The notes under the pieces are model-generated. The model did not search any database. It was given only the letters and a program-made list of their open reading frames with translations, and had not been told where the DNA came from. A DNA stretch of 64,000 bases from Gluconobacter sp. Dm-62 (GTDB lineage Bacteria; Pseudomonadota; Alphaproteobacteria; Acetobacterales; Acetobacteraceae): contig NZ_JAERLY010000001.1 of assembly GCF_018256155.1 (NCBI RefSeq), positions 186,001 to 250,000 of the forward strand. Reading direction: 5' to 3'. The translations under genes and the position numbers were made by a program. The number at the start of each line of letters is the position of its first letter. Positions within the stretch are counted from its first letter, which is position 1. Shown in pieces: positions 18,317 to 27,293 of the stretch.

Positions 18317-19312
18317 ATGAGCAAGAAGGTTCCGCTGTCCCCCGCCCCTTTCGAAGGTTATGCAGCCCCTAGGGGACGCGTTTTCAACTCCTTTCTGGAG
18401 ACGGTAGGAGGCACACCACTGGTCGCGCTGCCGCACCTGACCCAGCGTGAGCATCTCAACGGGCGGCTGCTCCTCAAGCTCGAATTTTTCAACCCGCTCG
18501 GCTCTGTCAAGGACCGCATCGGCGTGGCCATGCTGCTTGATGCCGAAGCTCGCGGCCTCATTACCCCGGGCCGTACGGTCCTGATCGAACCGACCTCGGG
18601 CAATACCGGCATTTCGCTGGCTTTCGCGGCTGTGGCTCTGGGATACCGGCTGATCGTGACGATGCCGGAGAACGCTTCGACCGAGCGCCGCAAGATGATG
18701 CGCCTGATGGGCGCAGATACCGAACTGACATCCGCCTCCCGCGGCATGGCCGGCGCAATTGAACGCGCCGAGCAGCTCAACCGCACCCTGCCAGACGCCT
18801 GGATGCCGAGCCAGTTCGAAAACGACGCCAATCCGGCCGTACATGAAGCCACAACGGCTCAGGAAATCTGGGAAGATACGGCAGGCAAGGTCGATATGGT
18901 CGTGGCCGGGCTCGGAACGGGCGGCACAGCTTCCGGCATTGCACACGGTCTGAAAAAACACCGCAAATCCATCAAGATTTATGGTGTGGAACCCCGGGAA
19001 AGCGCAGTCCTACATGGCGATGAGCCCGGGCCCCACGGCATTCAGGGGATCGGCCCGGGTTTCGAGCCCGACACGTTGGATATCAAGGCGCTGGACGGCG
19101 TATTCGAGGTATCCGAGCAGGAAGCTGTTGCGACCGCACGTTTGTGTGCTGCAGTTGAGGGCATTCCCATCGGCATCTCTTCAGGTGCGGCCCTGTTTGC
19201 TGGGATGGAGCTGGCCCGCAAGCCCTCCAATCGTGGCAAGACGATCGTCGCCATCGTACCGTCTTTCGCAGAACGCTACCTCTCCACGCAGCTTTTTGAC
19301 GGGCTCTCCTGA
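18317..19312 (+). CDS. cysK: Cysteine synthase / O-acetylserine sulfhydrylase
   Basis: PLP enzyme that makes L-cysteine from O-acetylserine and sulfide. The 331 residues contain the PLP lysine in NPLGSVKDRIG (about 57), the substrate loop PTSGNTGISLA (about 87), the phosphate-binding GTGGTASG (about 202) and the ISSGAA segment near the C-terminus. The ATG at 18317 was chosen; an in-frame GTG at 18302 would add five residues. CysK and CysM/cystathionine synthase cannot be fully separated by eye, but the length and NPxGSVKDR motif favour CysK. A strong hairpin follows 4 bp after the stop. Confidence 0.9.
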   Translation: MSKKVPLSPAPFEGYAAPRGRVFNSFLETVGGTPLVALPHLTQREHLNGRLLLKLEFFNPLGSVKDRIGVAMLLDAEARGLITPGRTVLIEPTSGNTGISLAFAAVALGYRLIVTMPENASTERRKMMRLMGADTELTSASRGMAGAIERAEQLNRTLPDAWMPSQFENDANPAVHEATTAQEIWEDTAGKVDMVVAGLGTGGTASGIAHGLKKHRKSIKIYGVEPRESAVLHGDEPGPHGIQGIGPGFEPDTLDIKALDGVFEVSEQEAVATARLCAAVEGIPIGISSGAALFAGMELARKPSNRGKTIVAIVPSFAERYLSTQLFDGLS

Positions 19313-19316
19313 AAGA

Positions 19317-19351
19317 AAATAAAATAACTTTCTGTAAAAGTTATTTTATTT
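19317..19351 (+). terminator. AT-rich terminator of cysK
   Basis: A perfect 15-bp inverted repeat (AAATAAAATAACTTT at 19317-19331, its complement at 19337-19351) with a 5-base loop starts 4 bases after the cysK stop. The stem has only two G:C-type pairs per arm at most, striking in this GC-rich genome, and the right arm itself provides the T-rich tract. It should stop rightward transcription and may act on both strands. Confidence 0.8.
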
Positions 19352-19437
19352 AATACGCATTTATGTTCGTAATTACTTTGAAGTCCTGTTCCGGTCTCTG
19401 AGAAAGAGAGTCGGGACGGCTGAGAGGAGATAACGTC

Positions 19438-20106
19438 ATGAACCTGTTTTCCGGCCGTCCCACATCCTTTGATCCCGCCTGGGCTACGCATGGCCTACCC
19501 GACACGTCGCGGCAGCAGATTGCAGGAGCGTTCAAACGCCTCGGCCAGCAGGTCGAACTTCTGCTGGTCCCCGGCCTGTTCGGTTCTGGCCCGGATCACT
19601 GGCAGTCCCACTGGGAACAGGCTTATGGCCTGAAACGTCTCCACCAGAAGGACTGGGAAACACCCACACCCGCAGACTGGGAAGCGTCACTCACCGCTGC
19701 GGTCGAGACCTCGTCCCGTCCGGTTTTCCTGATCGCCCACAGTCTCGGGGCCGTACTGAGCGCGAAATGGCTGTGTCGACACGGTGGACACCGCGTGGCC
19801 GGAGCCTTTCTGGTCGCCCCTGCGGATATCGACCAGACGACGCATCCGGACGTTGAACGCATCCGCTCTTTCGGCCCGCTCCCCCATACGCCCCTGCCCG
19901 TTCCCACGGCCCTCATGGCCAGCAGCAATGACCCCTGGCTGTCATTGCCGCGCGCGCGCGAACTGGCCGGACAGTGGCAGTCAGATTTTCTGGAGGCGGG
20001 CGCTGTCGGCCATATCGGCAGCAGCGAGCCGCTAGGGCTGTGGGAGCATGGCGCAACTGCCATGCTCGATTTCGCCCGCAGGAAACTCCCGTTCCGGGTG
20101 CAGTAA
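19438..20106 (+). CDS. RBBP9/YdeN-type serine hydrolase (alpha/beta fold)
   Basis: Small cytoplasmic alpha/beta hydrolase of the RBBP9/YdeN family (Ser_hydrolase, PF06821), 222 residues. The N-terminal signature VPGLFGSGPDHWQSHWE is at about 43-59, the nucleophile Ser is in AHSLGAV (about 102), the family NDP(W) segment ASSNDPWLSL carries the acid at about 165, and the His is in VGHIGSSEPLG near 193. AGGAGAT lies 6 bases before the ATG. The N-terminal ~38 residues are longer than in most members. The physiological substrate is unknown for the whole family. Confidence 0.85.
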   Translation: MNLFSGRPTSFDPAWATHGLPDTSRQQIAGAFKRLGQQVELLLVPGLFGSGPDHWQSHWEQAYGLKRLHQKDWETPTPADWEASLTAAVETSSRPVFLIAHSLGAVLSAKWLCRHGGHRVAGAFLVAPADIDQTTHPDVERIRSFGPLPHTPLPVPTALMASSNDPWLSLPRARELAGQWQSDFLEAGAVGHIGSSEPLGLWEHGATAMLDFARRKLPFRVQ

Positions 20107-20120
20107 AGGCTCCCGGAACG
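20090..20120. terminator. Hairpin between convergent genes
   Basis: CGTTCCGGG (20090-20098) and CCCGGAACG (20112-20120) form a perfect 9-bp stem around a 13-base loop that contains the hydrolase stop codon. It sits between two convergent genes 21 bp apart. No T-run follows, so termination is plausible but not shown. Confidence 0.5.
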
Positions 20121-20127
20121 CGCAACC

Positions 20128-22503
20128 TCAGGATTTTCCGGAGATCGGCTTCCAGCGGTTGAGCAGCAGGGAATTGCTGACCACCGAGACGGAACTCATG
20201 GCCATGGCAGCGCCCGCCACGATCGGGTTCAGCATCCCGAAAGCCGCCAGCGGCAGGCCGAGGATGTTGTAGATGAAAGCGAAGAACAGGTTCTGCCTGA
20301 TCTTGGACAACGTGGCGTTGGACAGGGAAATGGCGTCCAGAACGCCCGTCATCTCGCTTTTCATCAGCACGACATCCGCCGTATCGAGAGCCACGGCAGA
20401 GCCCGCACCAATGGCGAACCCGACATCGGCTGCGGCCAGAGCCGGCGCATCGTTGATGCCGTCGCCGACCATACCGACCAGACCGCCTTGCGCCCGGTAT
20501 TTCGCAACGCCATCCGCCTTGTGCTCCGGCAGCACGCCAGCAATATAGTCATCTACGCCAACCTGCCGCGCCACGACTGACGCCGCGCGTTCGTTATCGC
20601 CCGTCAGCATCACGACCCGGATACCCCGTGCCTTCAGAGCCTTCACGGTCGCCACAGCATCGGCCCGAAGCTCATCCGCCAGCGCGATAATCCCCAGAAT
20701 TCGCTCCCCTTGCGCCACGGCGATGACGGTATTGCCTTCGCTTTCCAGCGCCGCGACCGGCAGGGACGACAGGTCCAGCCCGCTCTCCTGCATGAATTTC
20801 GGTGAGCCCAGACGCGCTTCCTGTCCGCCAAGCAGCGCGACAACGCCCTTGCCCGGAACCGCCTGAAAACCCTCGGCCCCACCGGACGCACTCACGCTGT
20901 TGCTCTCGGCATAATCCACGATGGCGCGGGCCAGCGGATGCTCGGAATTATGCTCCAGGGCATGCGCAACGCCCAGAAGTGTGTCGACCGGAACGCCCGC
21001 CGCGGGATGAACGGCGGCCACCGTGGGACGGCCCTGCGTCAGGGTGCCGGTCTTGTCCACGATGATGGTCTTCAGCTTCTCGGCACTCTCCAGCGCATCG
21101 GCATTGCGAAACAGAATGCCCGACTGCGCGCCACGCCCTGTCCCGACCATAATGGCCGTCGGCGTCGCCAGACCCAGCGAACACGGGCAGGCAATCACCA
21201 GCACGGACACGGCTGAGACAAGACTCCATGTCGCGGAGCCGGTCACGGCCCAGCCAATCAGGAAGGTGAGAACGGCAATCCCGATCACGGCAGGCACGAA
21301 AATGCCCGAAACCCGGTCGGCCAGACGCTGCACATTCGCCTTCGAGCCCTGTGCCTGCTCGACCATTTTCACGATCCGCGCCAGCGCCGTATCCGCGCCC
21401 ACACCCGTCGCCCGGACACGCAGCGCGCCGTTGGCGTTCATCGTGCCACCAAAGACCTCCTGCCCGACTTCCTTGAGAACAGGAACGCTCTCACCCGTCA
21501 GCATGGACTCGTTGACTTCGGAAGACCCCTCGATGATCTCGCCATCCACCGGCACGCTTTCGCCCGGACGCACGACGAAAATATCCCCGACATGCATATC
21601 CGCCACTGCGCGATCCATGATCACGCCGTCCCGCTCGACATGTGCAATCTGCGGCTGAAGCTGAAGCAGGCTCTCGATCCCGGCGCTGGTCCGGTTCTTG
21701 GCGCGCGTTTCCATGAGTTTGCCGAGCGAGATCAGCGTGATGATGGACGCGCTGGCTTCGAAATAGACATGCTGGTGCAGCCCGAACACCACCACAACCG
21801 CACTGAACAGCCAGGCGATGGACGTTCCCAGCACCACCAGCACATCCATGTTGGCCGAGCCGCCACGAACCGCATTCCACGCTCTGCGATACAGATGCGC
21901 CCCGCAGACGAACTGCACGATCGTGGCGAACAGGAACTGCACCGGAACCGGCACGATCATGCGGCCGAAAAACATACCGATCATCTCGGCAAAGAGCGGC
22001 AGGGACAGGACAAGCGTCAGGATGAACCGGTTGCGCTCCTGCTTCCAGATGGCCTCACGTCTGGCTTTCGGGTCCTCACGCGTGCCTTCATCCAGACGCT
22101 CCGCACCAAATCCGGCCTTTTCGATCTTGCCGATCAGGAACGCCGGTTCGACCACACCGGGGATGTAGTTGATATGCGCGCGCTCGGCCGCGAAATTGAC
22201 GCTGGCCTGTACGGAAGGCTGGCGGTTCAGGATCTTCTCGATCCGCGCCGCACAGGCCGCGCAGGTCATGCCCGACAGCGACAGATCAAGGCTCTGCTCG
22301 TCCACGGAGAAGCCCGCACGGCGCACGGCCGCCACGACGCTCTCGATGGAGGACGACGCATTTTCAAAAGCAACCTGCGCACGTTCGGAGGCGAAATTGA
22401 CTGTCGCCTTCACGCCGTCCTGACGGTTGAGAACTTTTTCAATCCGCGCGGCACAGGCGGCGCAGGTCATGCCGCCGACGGGGAAACTGATCGTTTCTGA
22501 CAT
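20128..22503 (-). CDS. copA: Cu(I)-exporting P-type ATPase CopA
   Basis: P1B-type ATPase that pumps Cu(I) from cytoplasm to periplasm, 791 residues. Two N-terminal heavy-metal-associated domains each carry [13 protein letters not shown] (CxxC at 14/17 and 81/84). Then follow the TGES loop (MLTGESVPV), the transmembrane [11 protein letters not shown] (about 440), the phosphorylated DKTGTLTQG (about 482), the P1B-specific SEHPLA (about 525) and the hinge [11 protein letters not shown] (about 680). The CPC motif and doubled CxxC domains favour copper over zinc/cadmium. It lies 66 bp downstream of the ABC exporter gene, and a CsoR-site-like TATACCCC stretch is in that gap. Confidence 0.95.
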   Translation of the reverse strand: MSETISFPVGGMTCAACAARIEKVLNRQDGVKATVNFASERAQVAFENASSSIESVVAAVRRAGFSVDEQSLDLSLSGMTCAACAARIEKILNRQPSVQASVNFAAERAHINYIPGVVEPAFLIGKIEKAGFGAERLDEGTREDPKARREAIWKQERNRFILTLVLSLPLFAEMIGMFFGRMIVPVPVQFLFATIVQFVCGAHLYRRAWNAVRGGSANMDVLVVLGTSIAWLFSAVVVVFGLHQHVYFEASASIITLISLGKLMETRAKNRTSAGIESLLQLQPQIAHVERDGVIMDRAVADMHVGDIFVVRPGESVPVDGEIIEGSSEVNESMLTGESVPVLKEVGQEVFGGTMNANGALRVRATGVGADTALARIVKMVEQAQGSKANVQRLADRVSGIFVPAVIGIAVLTFLIGWAVTGSATWSLVSAVSVLVIACPCSLGLATPTAIMVGTGRGAQSGILFRNADALESAEKLKTIIVDKTGTLTQGRPTVAAVHPAAGVPVDTLLGVAHALEHNSEHPLARAIVDYAESNSVSASGGAEGFQAVPGKGVVALLGGQEARLGSPKFMQESGLDLSSLPVAALESEGNTVIAVAQGERILGIIALADELRADAVATVKALKARGIRVVMLTGDNERAASVVARQVGVDDYIAGVLPEHKADGVAKYRAQGGLVGMVGDGINDAPALAAADVGFAIGAGSAVALDTADVVLMKSEMTGVLDAISLSNATLSKIRQNLFFAFIYNILGLPLAAFGMLNPIVAGAAMAMSSVSVVSNSLLLNRWKPISGKS

Positions 22504-22555
22504 CTGGAAGAGGGTCCTGTCGGCTAGGGATATTCTACAGAGGATGCATGAGAAA

Positions 22556-22573
22556 TATACCCCACCACCCTAT
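22556..22573. promoter_or_regulatory. Weak CsoR-type half-site upstream of copA
   Basis: TATACCCCACCACCCTAT contains one good half (ATACCCC) shared with the two palindromes at 27.1-27.2 kb, but the second half is not a clean inverted copy. It starts 53 bp upstream of copA. I list it because the same half-site recurs at copper genes in this window; on its own it would not be convincing. The first bases fall just upstream of the 3' end of the ABC gene. Confidence 0.3.
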
Positions 22574-24288
22574 TTTTCAAGCATGGAAAAGACAGCATTG
22601 TCACCGCCCAGAACAATCTCGTGATCGTGGAAGCTCCGCAGCGCTTCATGATGCGCCACACTGATGAATGTGGTACCGGGCAGCGCGGAAAGAAGAGCCT
22701 CATAAAGACGGCGCTCATTGGCCTCGTCCAGCGCCGAGGTCGCCTCGTCCAGAAACAGGATCGCAGGGCGGAACAGCAAAGCCCTCGCCACAGCCAGACG
22801 CTGCTGCTCGCCCGGGGACAGCACGGCGCCCCAGTCTGCAACTTCGTCCATGCGATGGCCGTATCCCGCCAGATTGACGGCCTCGAGGGCCTGCTGGCAA
22901 GCGAGCGCGTCATAACGGTCCGGTGTTGCGGGATAGCTCAACGCCTGACGCAGCGTGCCGGATGGCACATAGCTGCATTGGGGCAGGAACATGGCCTGTC
23001 GGATGTTGAAGGACACATCCCCGCTTCCATGCTGCCAAAGCCCGACAAGCGCGCGCAGGAACGTGCTCTTGCCAGACCCGGACGGCCCCCGGACAAGCCA
23101 GCGCTCGCCACTTTCGAGCGTCAGGGTGCCAATCCGCGTGATCGGCGTGTTGTCAGGCAGGTTCAGGACAAGATCGCGAATCTGCACGGCAGGTATTTCA
23201 GATGCGAAACGCTCGATTCCGCTCCGGGGCTGCTGGCTGACAACCCGCTCGAACTCGCCCAGACGCTGGAGCACCGAACGCAAAGTCGCCAGATCGGCAT
23301 AGTTGAAAATGAACCATTCCAGACTGATCCGCACCTGCGTGTAGGCGGAATTGATCTGTGAATAGAGCCCGAAGCTCAGGGCATGCGCCATGGCTTTGGG
23401 GGCCAGCATCAGCCACAATGGGACCGTTGCGATACCGGTATAGACTTCCCCGATGAAATTAACCCGCCACGTATAGCGCACGACGCTGCGCCAGTTGGTG
23501 GCGATATGGCTCAGATAGCCGGACAGCCGCAGATGCTCGGCATTTTCGCCGCCATAAAAAGCGATCTGCTCGGAATTGCGCCGGATATCCATCAGCCCCG
23601 CACGCAGATCCGCATCGAAATGCTGCTGCCGGTAATTCGCACCGATCAAGGGCGAACCGAACCGTTCCAGAATCCCCGAGGCCGTCAGCGTCGTGATGAC
23701 AGCGCCCACGAATAGATAGCCGGGAATCTGAAAATGATGCCCATGCCAGTCGAAGGACAATACCCCCCCGATGTTCCACAGAACCACCGCGAAGGAGAGC
23801 AGCGTGGTCACCGCATCAATGGCGTCCAGACCCAGCTTGAGCGTCTGAACCGTCATCTGCGACAGGTCATCCGCGATACGCTGATCGGGGTTATCCGCCC
23901 GGTTCGGCCCATGTTCGAGGCGATAATACGCTTCCTGCGACAGATACTGCCGCAGATAGACCCGCGTATTCCACAACCGCCAGCGCATGGACAGGACCTG
24001 CGTCAGATAGGTCTGCGTCACATGCACCCCGACGGAGCCAACCGTCACCAGCAGGTAAAGCGGCAGCATCCCGAGACAATGCCCTACCTGGCCGGCGAAG
24101 AACACATCGAAAAACCGGTGATACCAGGCCCCGAACCAGACGGCGGACTGAACGTAAAGCACGGACAGCCCGATGGTACCCCCCAGAAGCGACCAGGCCC
24201 ACCACTTCTCTTCGGATTTCCAGTAGGGAAAGAGGACTTTCCAGTCTGAAAGGGAATGTGGCGGGGTCGTATCGTCAGTAGTTTGCAC
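22570..24288 (-). CDS. SbmA/YddA-like ABC transporter, fused permease-ATPase
   Basis: Half-transporter of 572 residues with the membrane domain first (ABC_membrane_2 / SbmA-BacA type, PF06472). An N-terminal aromatic segment (YWKSEEKWWAWSLL) leads into about six hydrophobic helices, with the family motif NPDQRIADDLSQMT near 135. The ATPase follows: Walker [10 protein letters not shown] (about 401), signature LSPGEQQRLAVAR (about 497) and Walker B ILFLDEATSALDE. The start overlaps the 3' end of the TonB receptor gene by 14 bp, so the two are co-translated. Relatives move peptides, vitamin B12-like or hydrophobic compounds; the overlap suggests it handles the ligand brought in by the receptor, or export of a matching metallophore. 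Confidence 0.88.
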   Translation of the reverse strand: MQTTDDTTPPHSLSDWKVLFPYWKSEEKWWAWSLLGGTIGLSVLYVQSAVWFGAWYHRFFDVFFAGQVGHCLGMLPLYLLVTVGSVGVHVTQTYLTQVLSMRWRLWNTRVYLRQYLSQEAYYRLEHGPNRADNPDQRIADDLSQMTVQTLKLGLDAIDAVTTLLSFAVVLWNIGGVLSFDWHGHHFQIPGYLFVGAVITTLTASGILERFGSPLIGANYRQQHFDADLRAGLMDIRRNSEQIAFYGGENAEHLRLSGYLSHIATNWRSVVRYTWRVNFIGEVYTGIATVPLWLMLAPKAMAHALSFGLYSQINSAYTQVRISLEWFIFNYADLATLRSVLQRLGEFERVVSQQPRSGIERFASEIPAVQIRDLVLNLPDNTPITRIGTLTLESGERWLVRGPSGSGKSTFLRALVGLWQHGSGDVSFNIRQAMFLPQCSYVPSGTLRQALSYPATPDRYDALACQQALEAVNLAGYGHRMDEVADWGAVLSPGEQQRLAVARALLFRPAILFLDEATSALDEANERRLYEALLSALPGTTFISVAHHEALRSFHDHEIVLGGDNAVFSMLEK

Positions 24289-26626
24289 GAAGTGTGGCCA
24301 TGAAGCTGCGGGGCGCGGCGGGGAAGTTGAACTGCCAGACGCCGCTGGCGCGCTCGTAATAATACCGGTTGGTCAGGTTTGTTGCGTTCAGCTGCAACTT
24401 CAGGTGCTTGTTGATCTTGTAACCGATCATGCTGTCCAGCGTCATGTAGCCGCCCTGAACGGTCGTCGCATAACTGCCGCGCAAATTGCTGTTGGCATCA
24501 ATCCCTGCACCGAAATTCAGCCCCTTCAGGCGTCCGCTCGGCACGTTATAATGCACCCAGGACTTGAACATGTGGTGCGGAGAAAAGACGCCGCCGAAAT
24601 CGCTGACTTTCGAGTTCGAGACCTTCGTATCCAGATAGGTATAGCCGATCGAGACATCGAGGCCAGGCAGGATTTCACCATCGATCTGCGCTTCCCAGCC
24701 CTGACGGCGGATCGGCCCTGCGGTAATGTAATACTGCGAGTGATCGGGGTCCTGAACCGGCTGGTTCACACTTTCCATCCGGAAAAGCGCAGACGAAATG
24801 TTCAGGCGGCCGTGGAAATACTCCGCCTTGAAACCGGTTTCGACCTGATTGCCTTCCTGCGGTGGCAAACCACCGCCGTGATAGACCTGTCGTCCGACCG
24901 ACGGCGTGAAGATGCTGGAATAACTGGCATACCACGAGATGTTCGGCGTGATCTGGTAGACTGTGCCCAGATAGGGCGTGAGCTGACCATGGATGTTCGA
25001 CGTGGTCACCCATTCCGTCTTCGGCCCCGGCGGGATATACTGAAGCTTCTCGTAGAACCGCGACACACGGCCGCCGAGGATCAGCGAGAGATGACGGATT
25101 ACCTCAAGACGAAGCTGTCCGTAAAAACCCCACTGATAGGCATAGTCGTCCGTGCCATCGCCATCATCGTTCTGCTTGTAGTCGACGCAGTTCGCTGCCG
25201 GCGCTTTCACGACACCCGTGTTGTTGATGCTGACATTATTGTAAATGGCGTCACAGTTGACGTTGGCATACTGCGTGAGCTGCTCATAAGAATTGTAGTT
25301 GAAGCCGAACAGCGCATGATGCGTCCGGTTCAGAAGACGGAAACTGCCCTGCGCATACACATCCGCCGAACGCGACGTGTTCTTGCCCTTCATCCCGATG
25401 ATACCGGCATCCTGATACTGCAACAGGCCGGTTTTGGCGTCGATTGTCGTCCAGGGCTCGTTATACAGTGTATTGTAGCTCTGGTCATAGAACGTGGCGC
25501 GCGCGGTCGCCGACCAGTCGCCCCAGAGTTTCTGGGTGATGGACGCAATCGTCTGCTGCGTCATGTAGTTGCTGTAGCCCCAGTCCTGGCTCGGATTGGC
25601 ATCACGTCCGCCGAACCACAGGGTCTTCGCCGTTGTGACAGGCAGACCATAATATGGCGCGGTAATATCCTGCTGCTGGGCCGCGTGGGACACGATAAAT
25701 GTCGTCGTGGGCGTGACATCCCACTCCAGCGCGCCATAGGCCTGCCATTTGCGCGAATGGGCGTATTTATAGAAATAATCATTATCCTGAAACAGGTCGG
25801 CGGTCCGGAAACGGAGCGTCTTCGATCTGTTCAGCGGAATGGTCATGTCCACATCGGCGCGGTAATTGTTGAAGCTCCCGACCGTGGCGGAGCCTTCAAC
25901 CGCGAAATCCCGTCCCGGCTTCTTCGTGACTTCATTGACGACACCACCTGCGCCACCCCCGCCCTGCAACAGGCCGGACGATCCACGCAGCACCTCGATC
26001 CGGTCATACATGGACAGGTCAAAAGCCGCGTTGTTCAGCGTGCCGGACGCGTCGGGCGTGCCGTCCACGGATGTCGTGAGCTGGTAGCCGCGGGAATAGT
26101 AGTTCGAATTAGCCGTCGAGCCAGGCAGAACGCGGATCCCGTTAATCTGGCGCATGGCGTCCACCATCGTCAGCATGTTGGAATCTTCCATCCGCTGCTG
26201 CGTGATAACGGAAACAGACTGCGGCACGTCTTTGAGCGCCACGGGGCTCTTGCCCCAGGCCTCGACGGCGGGCGCCGTATAAGTGTGGTTGGTCCCCAGA
26301 ACCTGAATATTTTCCGCCTCGGTCCCGTCCACATCCGCTGATGACTGCGCGGTGGCAGGAACCACAGTGGCTACGGGAACTGCAACAGCGGCCTTCGCAG
26401 GCTGCGAAACGGGTCTTGTCGCGGTGTGATGTGAGCCGCAATAAGCCGGTCGCAGCGTCCTGTGTCTGGCATGGCAAGCCGACGGATGATCTTTAGTCCG
26501 CTCTGCAACCGTGTCGGCCATGGCCGTTGGGCAGACACCCGCCATCAGGCTGCCCCAGATCAGGGCATTATGGGAAATGGCGGGAAGGCTGAGGCGGCGG
26601 CGAACTGAAGTGCCCTGCTGTGTCAT
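24275..26626 (-). CDS. TonB-dependent siderophore-type receptor
   Basis: Outer-membrane receptor, 783 residues from the ATG at 26626 (AGGA 9 bases upstream), with a signal peptide ending TAMA. Plug-domain signatures are clear: SVSVITQQRMEDSN, YYSRGYQLTTSVDG, YDRIEVLRGSSGLLQG and GGVVNEVTKKP. The barrel ends in the required aromatic residue (TLRANY), and the pattern is that of the TonB siderophore receptor subfamily. An odd His/Cys-containing linker (HPSACHARH, CGSHHTA) lies between signal peptide and TonB-box region. I see no Fur box upstream. Neighbours are copper genes, so a copper-binding ligand cannot be excluded. Confidence 0.92.
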   Translation of the reverse strand: MTQQGTSVRRRLSLPAISHNALIWGSLMAGVCPTAMADTVAERTKDHPSACHARHRTLRPAYCGSHHTATRPVSQPAKAAVAVPVATVVPATAQSSADVDGTEAENIQVLGTNHTYTAPAVEAWGKSPVALKDVPQSVSVITQQRMEDSNMLTMVDAMRQINGIRVLPGSTANSNYYSRGYQLTTSVDGTPDASGTLNNAAFDLSMYDRIEVLRGSSGLLQGGGGAGGVVNEVTKKPGRDFAVEGSATVGSFNNYRADVDMTIPLNRSKTLRFRTADLFQDNDYFYKYAHSRKWQAYGALEWDVTPTTTFIVSHAAQQQDITAPYYGLPVTTAKTLWFGGRDANPSQDWGYSNYMTQQTIASITQKLWGDWSATARATFYDQSYNTLYNEPWTTIDAKTGLLQYQDAGIIGMKGKNTSRSADVYAQGSFRLLNRTHHALFGFNYNSYEQLTQYANVNCDAIYNNVSINNTGVVKAPAANCVDYKQNDDGDGTDDYAYQWGFYGQLRLEVIRHLSLILGGRVSRFYEKLQYIPPGPKTEWVTTSNIHGQLTPYLGTVYQITPNISWYASYSSIFTPSVGRQVYHGGGLPPQEGNQVETGFKAEYFHGRLNISSALFRMESVNQPVQDPDHSQYYITAGPIRRQGWEAQIDGEILPGLDVSIGYTYLDTKVSNSKVSDFGGVFSPHHMFKSWVHYNVPSGRLKGLNFGAGIDANSNLRGSYATTVQGGYMTLDSMIGYKINKHLKLQLNATNLTNRYYYERASGVWQFNFPAAPRSFMATLRANY

Positions 26627-26780
26627 AGTGTCTGTCCTAGAGAGACATGCCGGCGCCATGCAACATCCTGCGGCCTGAATGCATTCGTGTAGCGGCATGG
26701 AGCCGGTGATGAAACGCTCCTGTTCCGAATCTGGCGGATCTAGACTGCCCTGTCTTTTTCAGAAAGAGGCGAGCCGCGCT

Positions 26781-26993
26781 TCAGGAGGCAACGTCAAATC
26801 CGGTATCTTCAACCACGCCTGTGAATGCGGCGGCCGAAACAACAGCCGGATCATAGGACACCGTCACCTTGCCGCCATCGAGCACGATATTGACGTCCTC
26901 CACCCCGTTCACGGCCTCAAGAGCACGCTGGAGCTTGCCGGAACAACCGTTGCAGGACATGCCCTCGACCGTCATGTGGGCTGTTTCTGTCAT
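26781..26993 (-). CDS. copZ: Copper chaperone CopZ-like (HMA domain)
   Basis: A 70-residue single heavy-metal-associated domain, with the metal motif MSCNGCSGKL (Cys at 13 and 16) and the usual beta-alpha-beta-beta-alpha-beta spacing (VNGVEDVNIVLDGGKVTVSYDP). It should carry Cu(I) in the cytoplasm to CopA. It is a single-gene unit on the minus strand facing the CopL-PcoAB operon across 300 bp; a CsoR-type palindrome lies about 140 bp upstream. Confidence 0.92.
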   Translation of the reverse strand: MTETAHMTVEGMSCNGCSGKLQRALEAVNGVEDVNIVLDGGKVTVSYDPAVVSAAAFTGVVEDTGFDVAS

Positions 26994-27130
26994 GTTGTGA
27001 AATCCTTTGGGAAAGAGAGTTTGTCCCGAAACAGCCTGTCAACATAGGAGGCTGGGGATATGACGCATGAAGCGAACCCTTCTGGCCGCCTTTGCGCGTA
27101 TTCCCTTTATGTCCATATGCTTCATATACC

Positions 27131-27142
27131 ATACCGGGGTAT
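27131..27142. promoter_or_regulatory. CsoR-type operator candidate, copZ side
   Basis: ATACC-GG-GGTAT is a palindrome with 5-bp arms. Its right-hand context on the minus strand (ATACCCCGGTATGGTATA) resembles the published Bacillus copZA CsoR site, which has ATACCC and GGGTATGGTA elements. It lies 138 bp before the copZ start and a CsoR-family gene is at 30725. Binding is inferred, not shown. Confidence 0.5.
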
Positions 27143-27211
27143 CTATTTTTCATATTGCCTCCGAAACAGATTCGACAAGCCATTTTTTCAGGCCCCGAAA
27201 AATAATCTTTT

Positions 27212-27234
27212 CCTATCCCCCGGCAGGGTATAGG
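27212..27234. promoter_or_regulatory. CsoR-type operator candidate, copL-pcoAB side
   Basis: Arms CCTATCCCC (27212-27220) and GGGTATAGG (27226-27234) form an inverted repeat with 8 of 9 pairs matching around 5 bases. C/G-rich inner halves with TAT edges match the general CsoR/RcnR operator design. It ends 59 bp before the copL start codon, where a promoter is expected. Together with the site at 27131 it suggests common control of both divergent units. Confidence 0.6.
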
Positions 27235-27293
27235 TTCAGCTCAGATTCGAACGATGAATCGCTCCGTCTCTTACCCTTCTGTGGTGATTTCTG

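Noticed and set aside
24404-26341. A 645-codon rightward frame antisense to the TonB receptor
   Set aside because: Antisense shadow of a well-supported receptor gene; no ribosome binding site or domain.
26677-26686. GAATGCATTC palindrome upstream of the TonB receptor as a Fur box
   Set aside because: It is an even palindrome without the single central base and flanking TG/CA of the 7-1-7 Fur pattern seen at 31373 and 52661.
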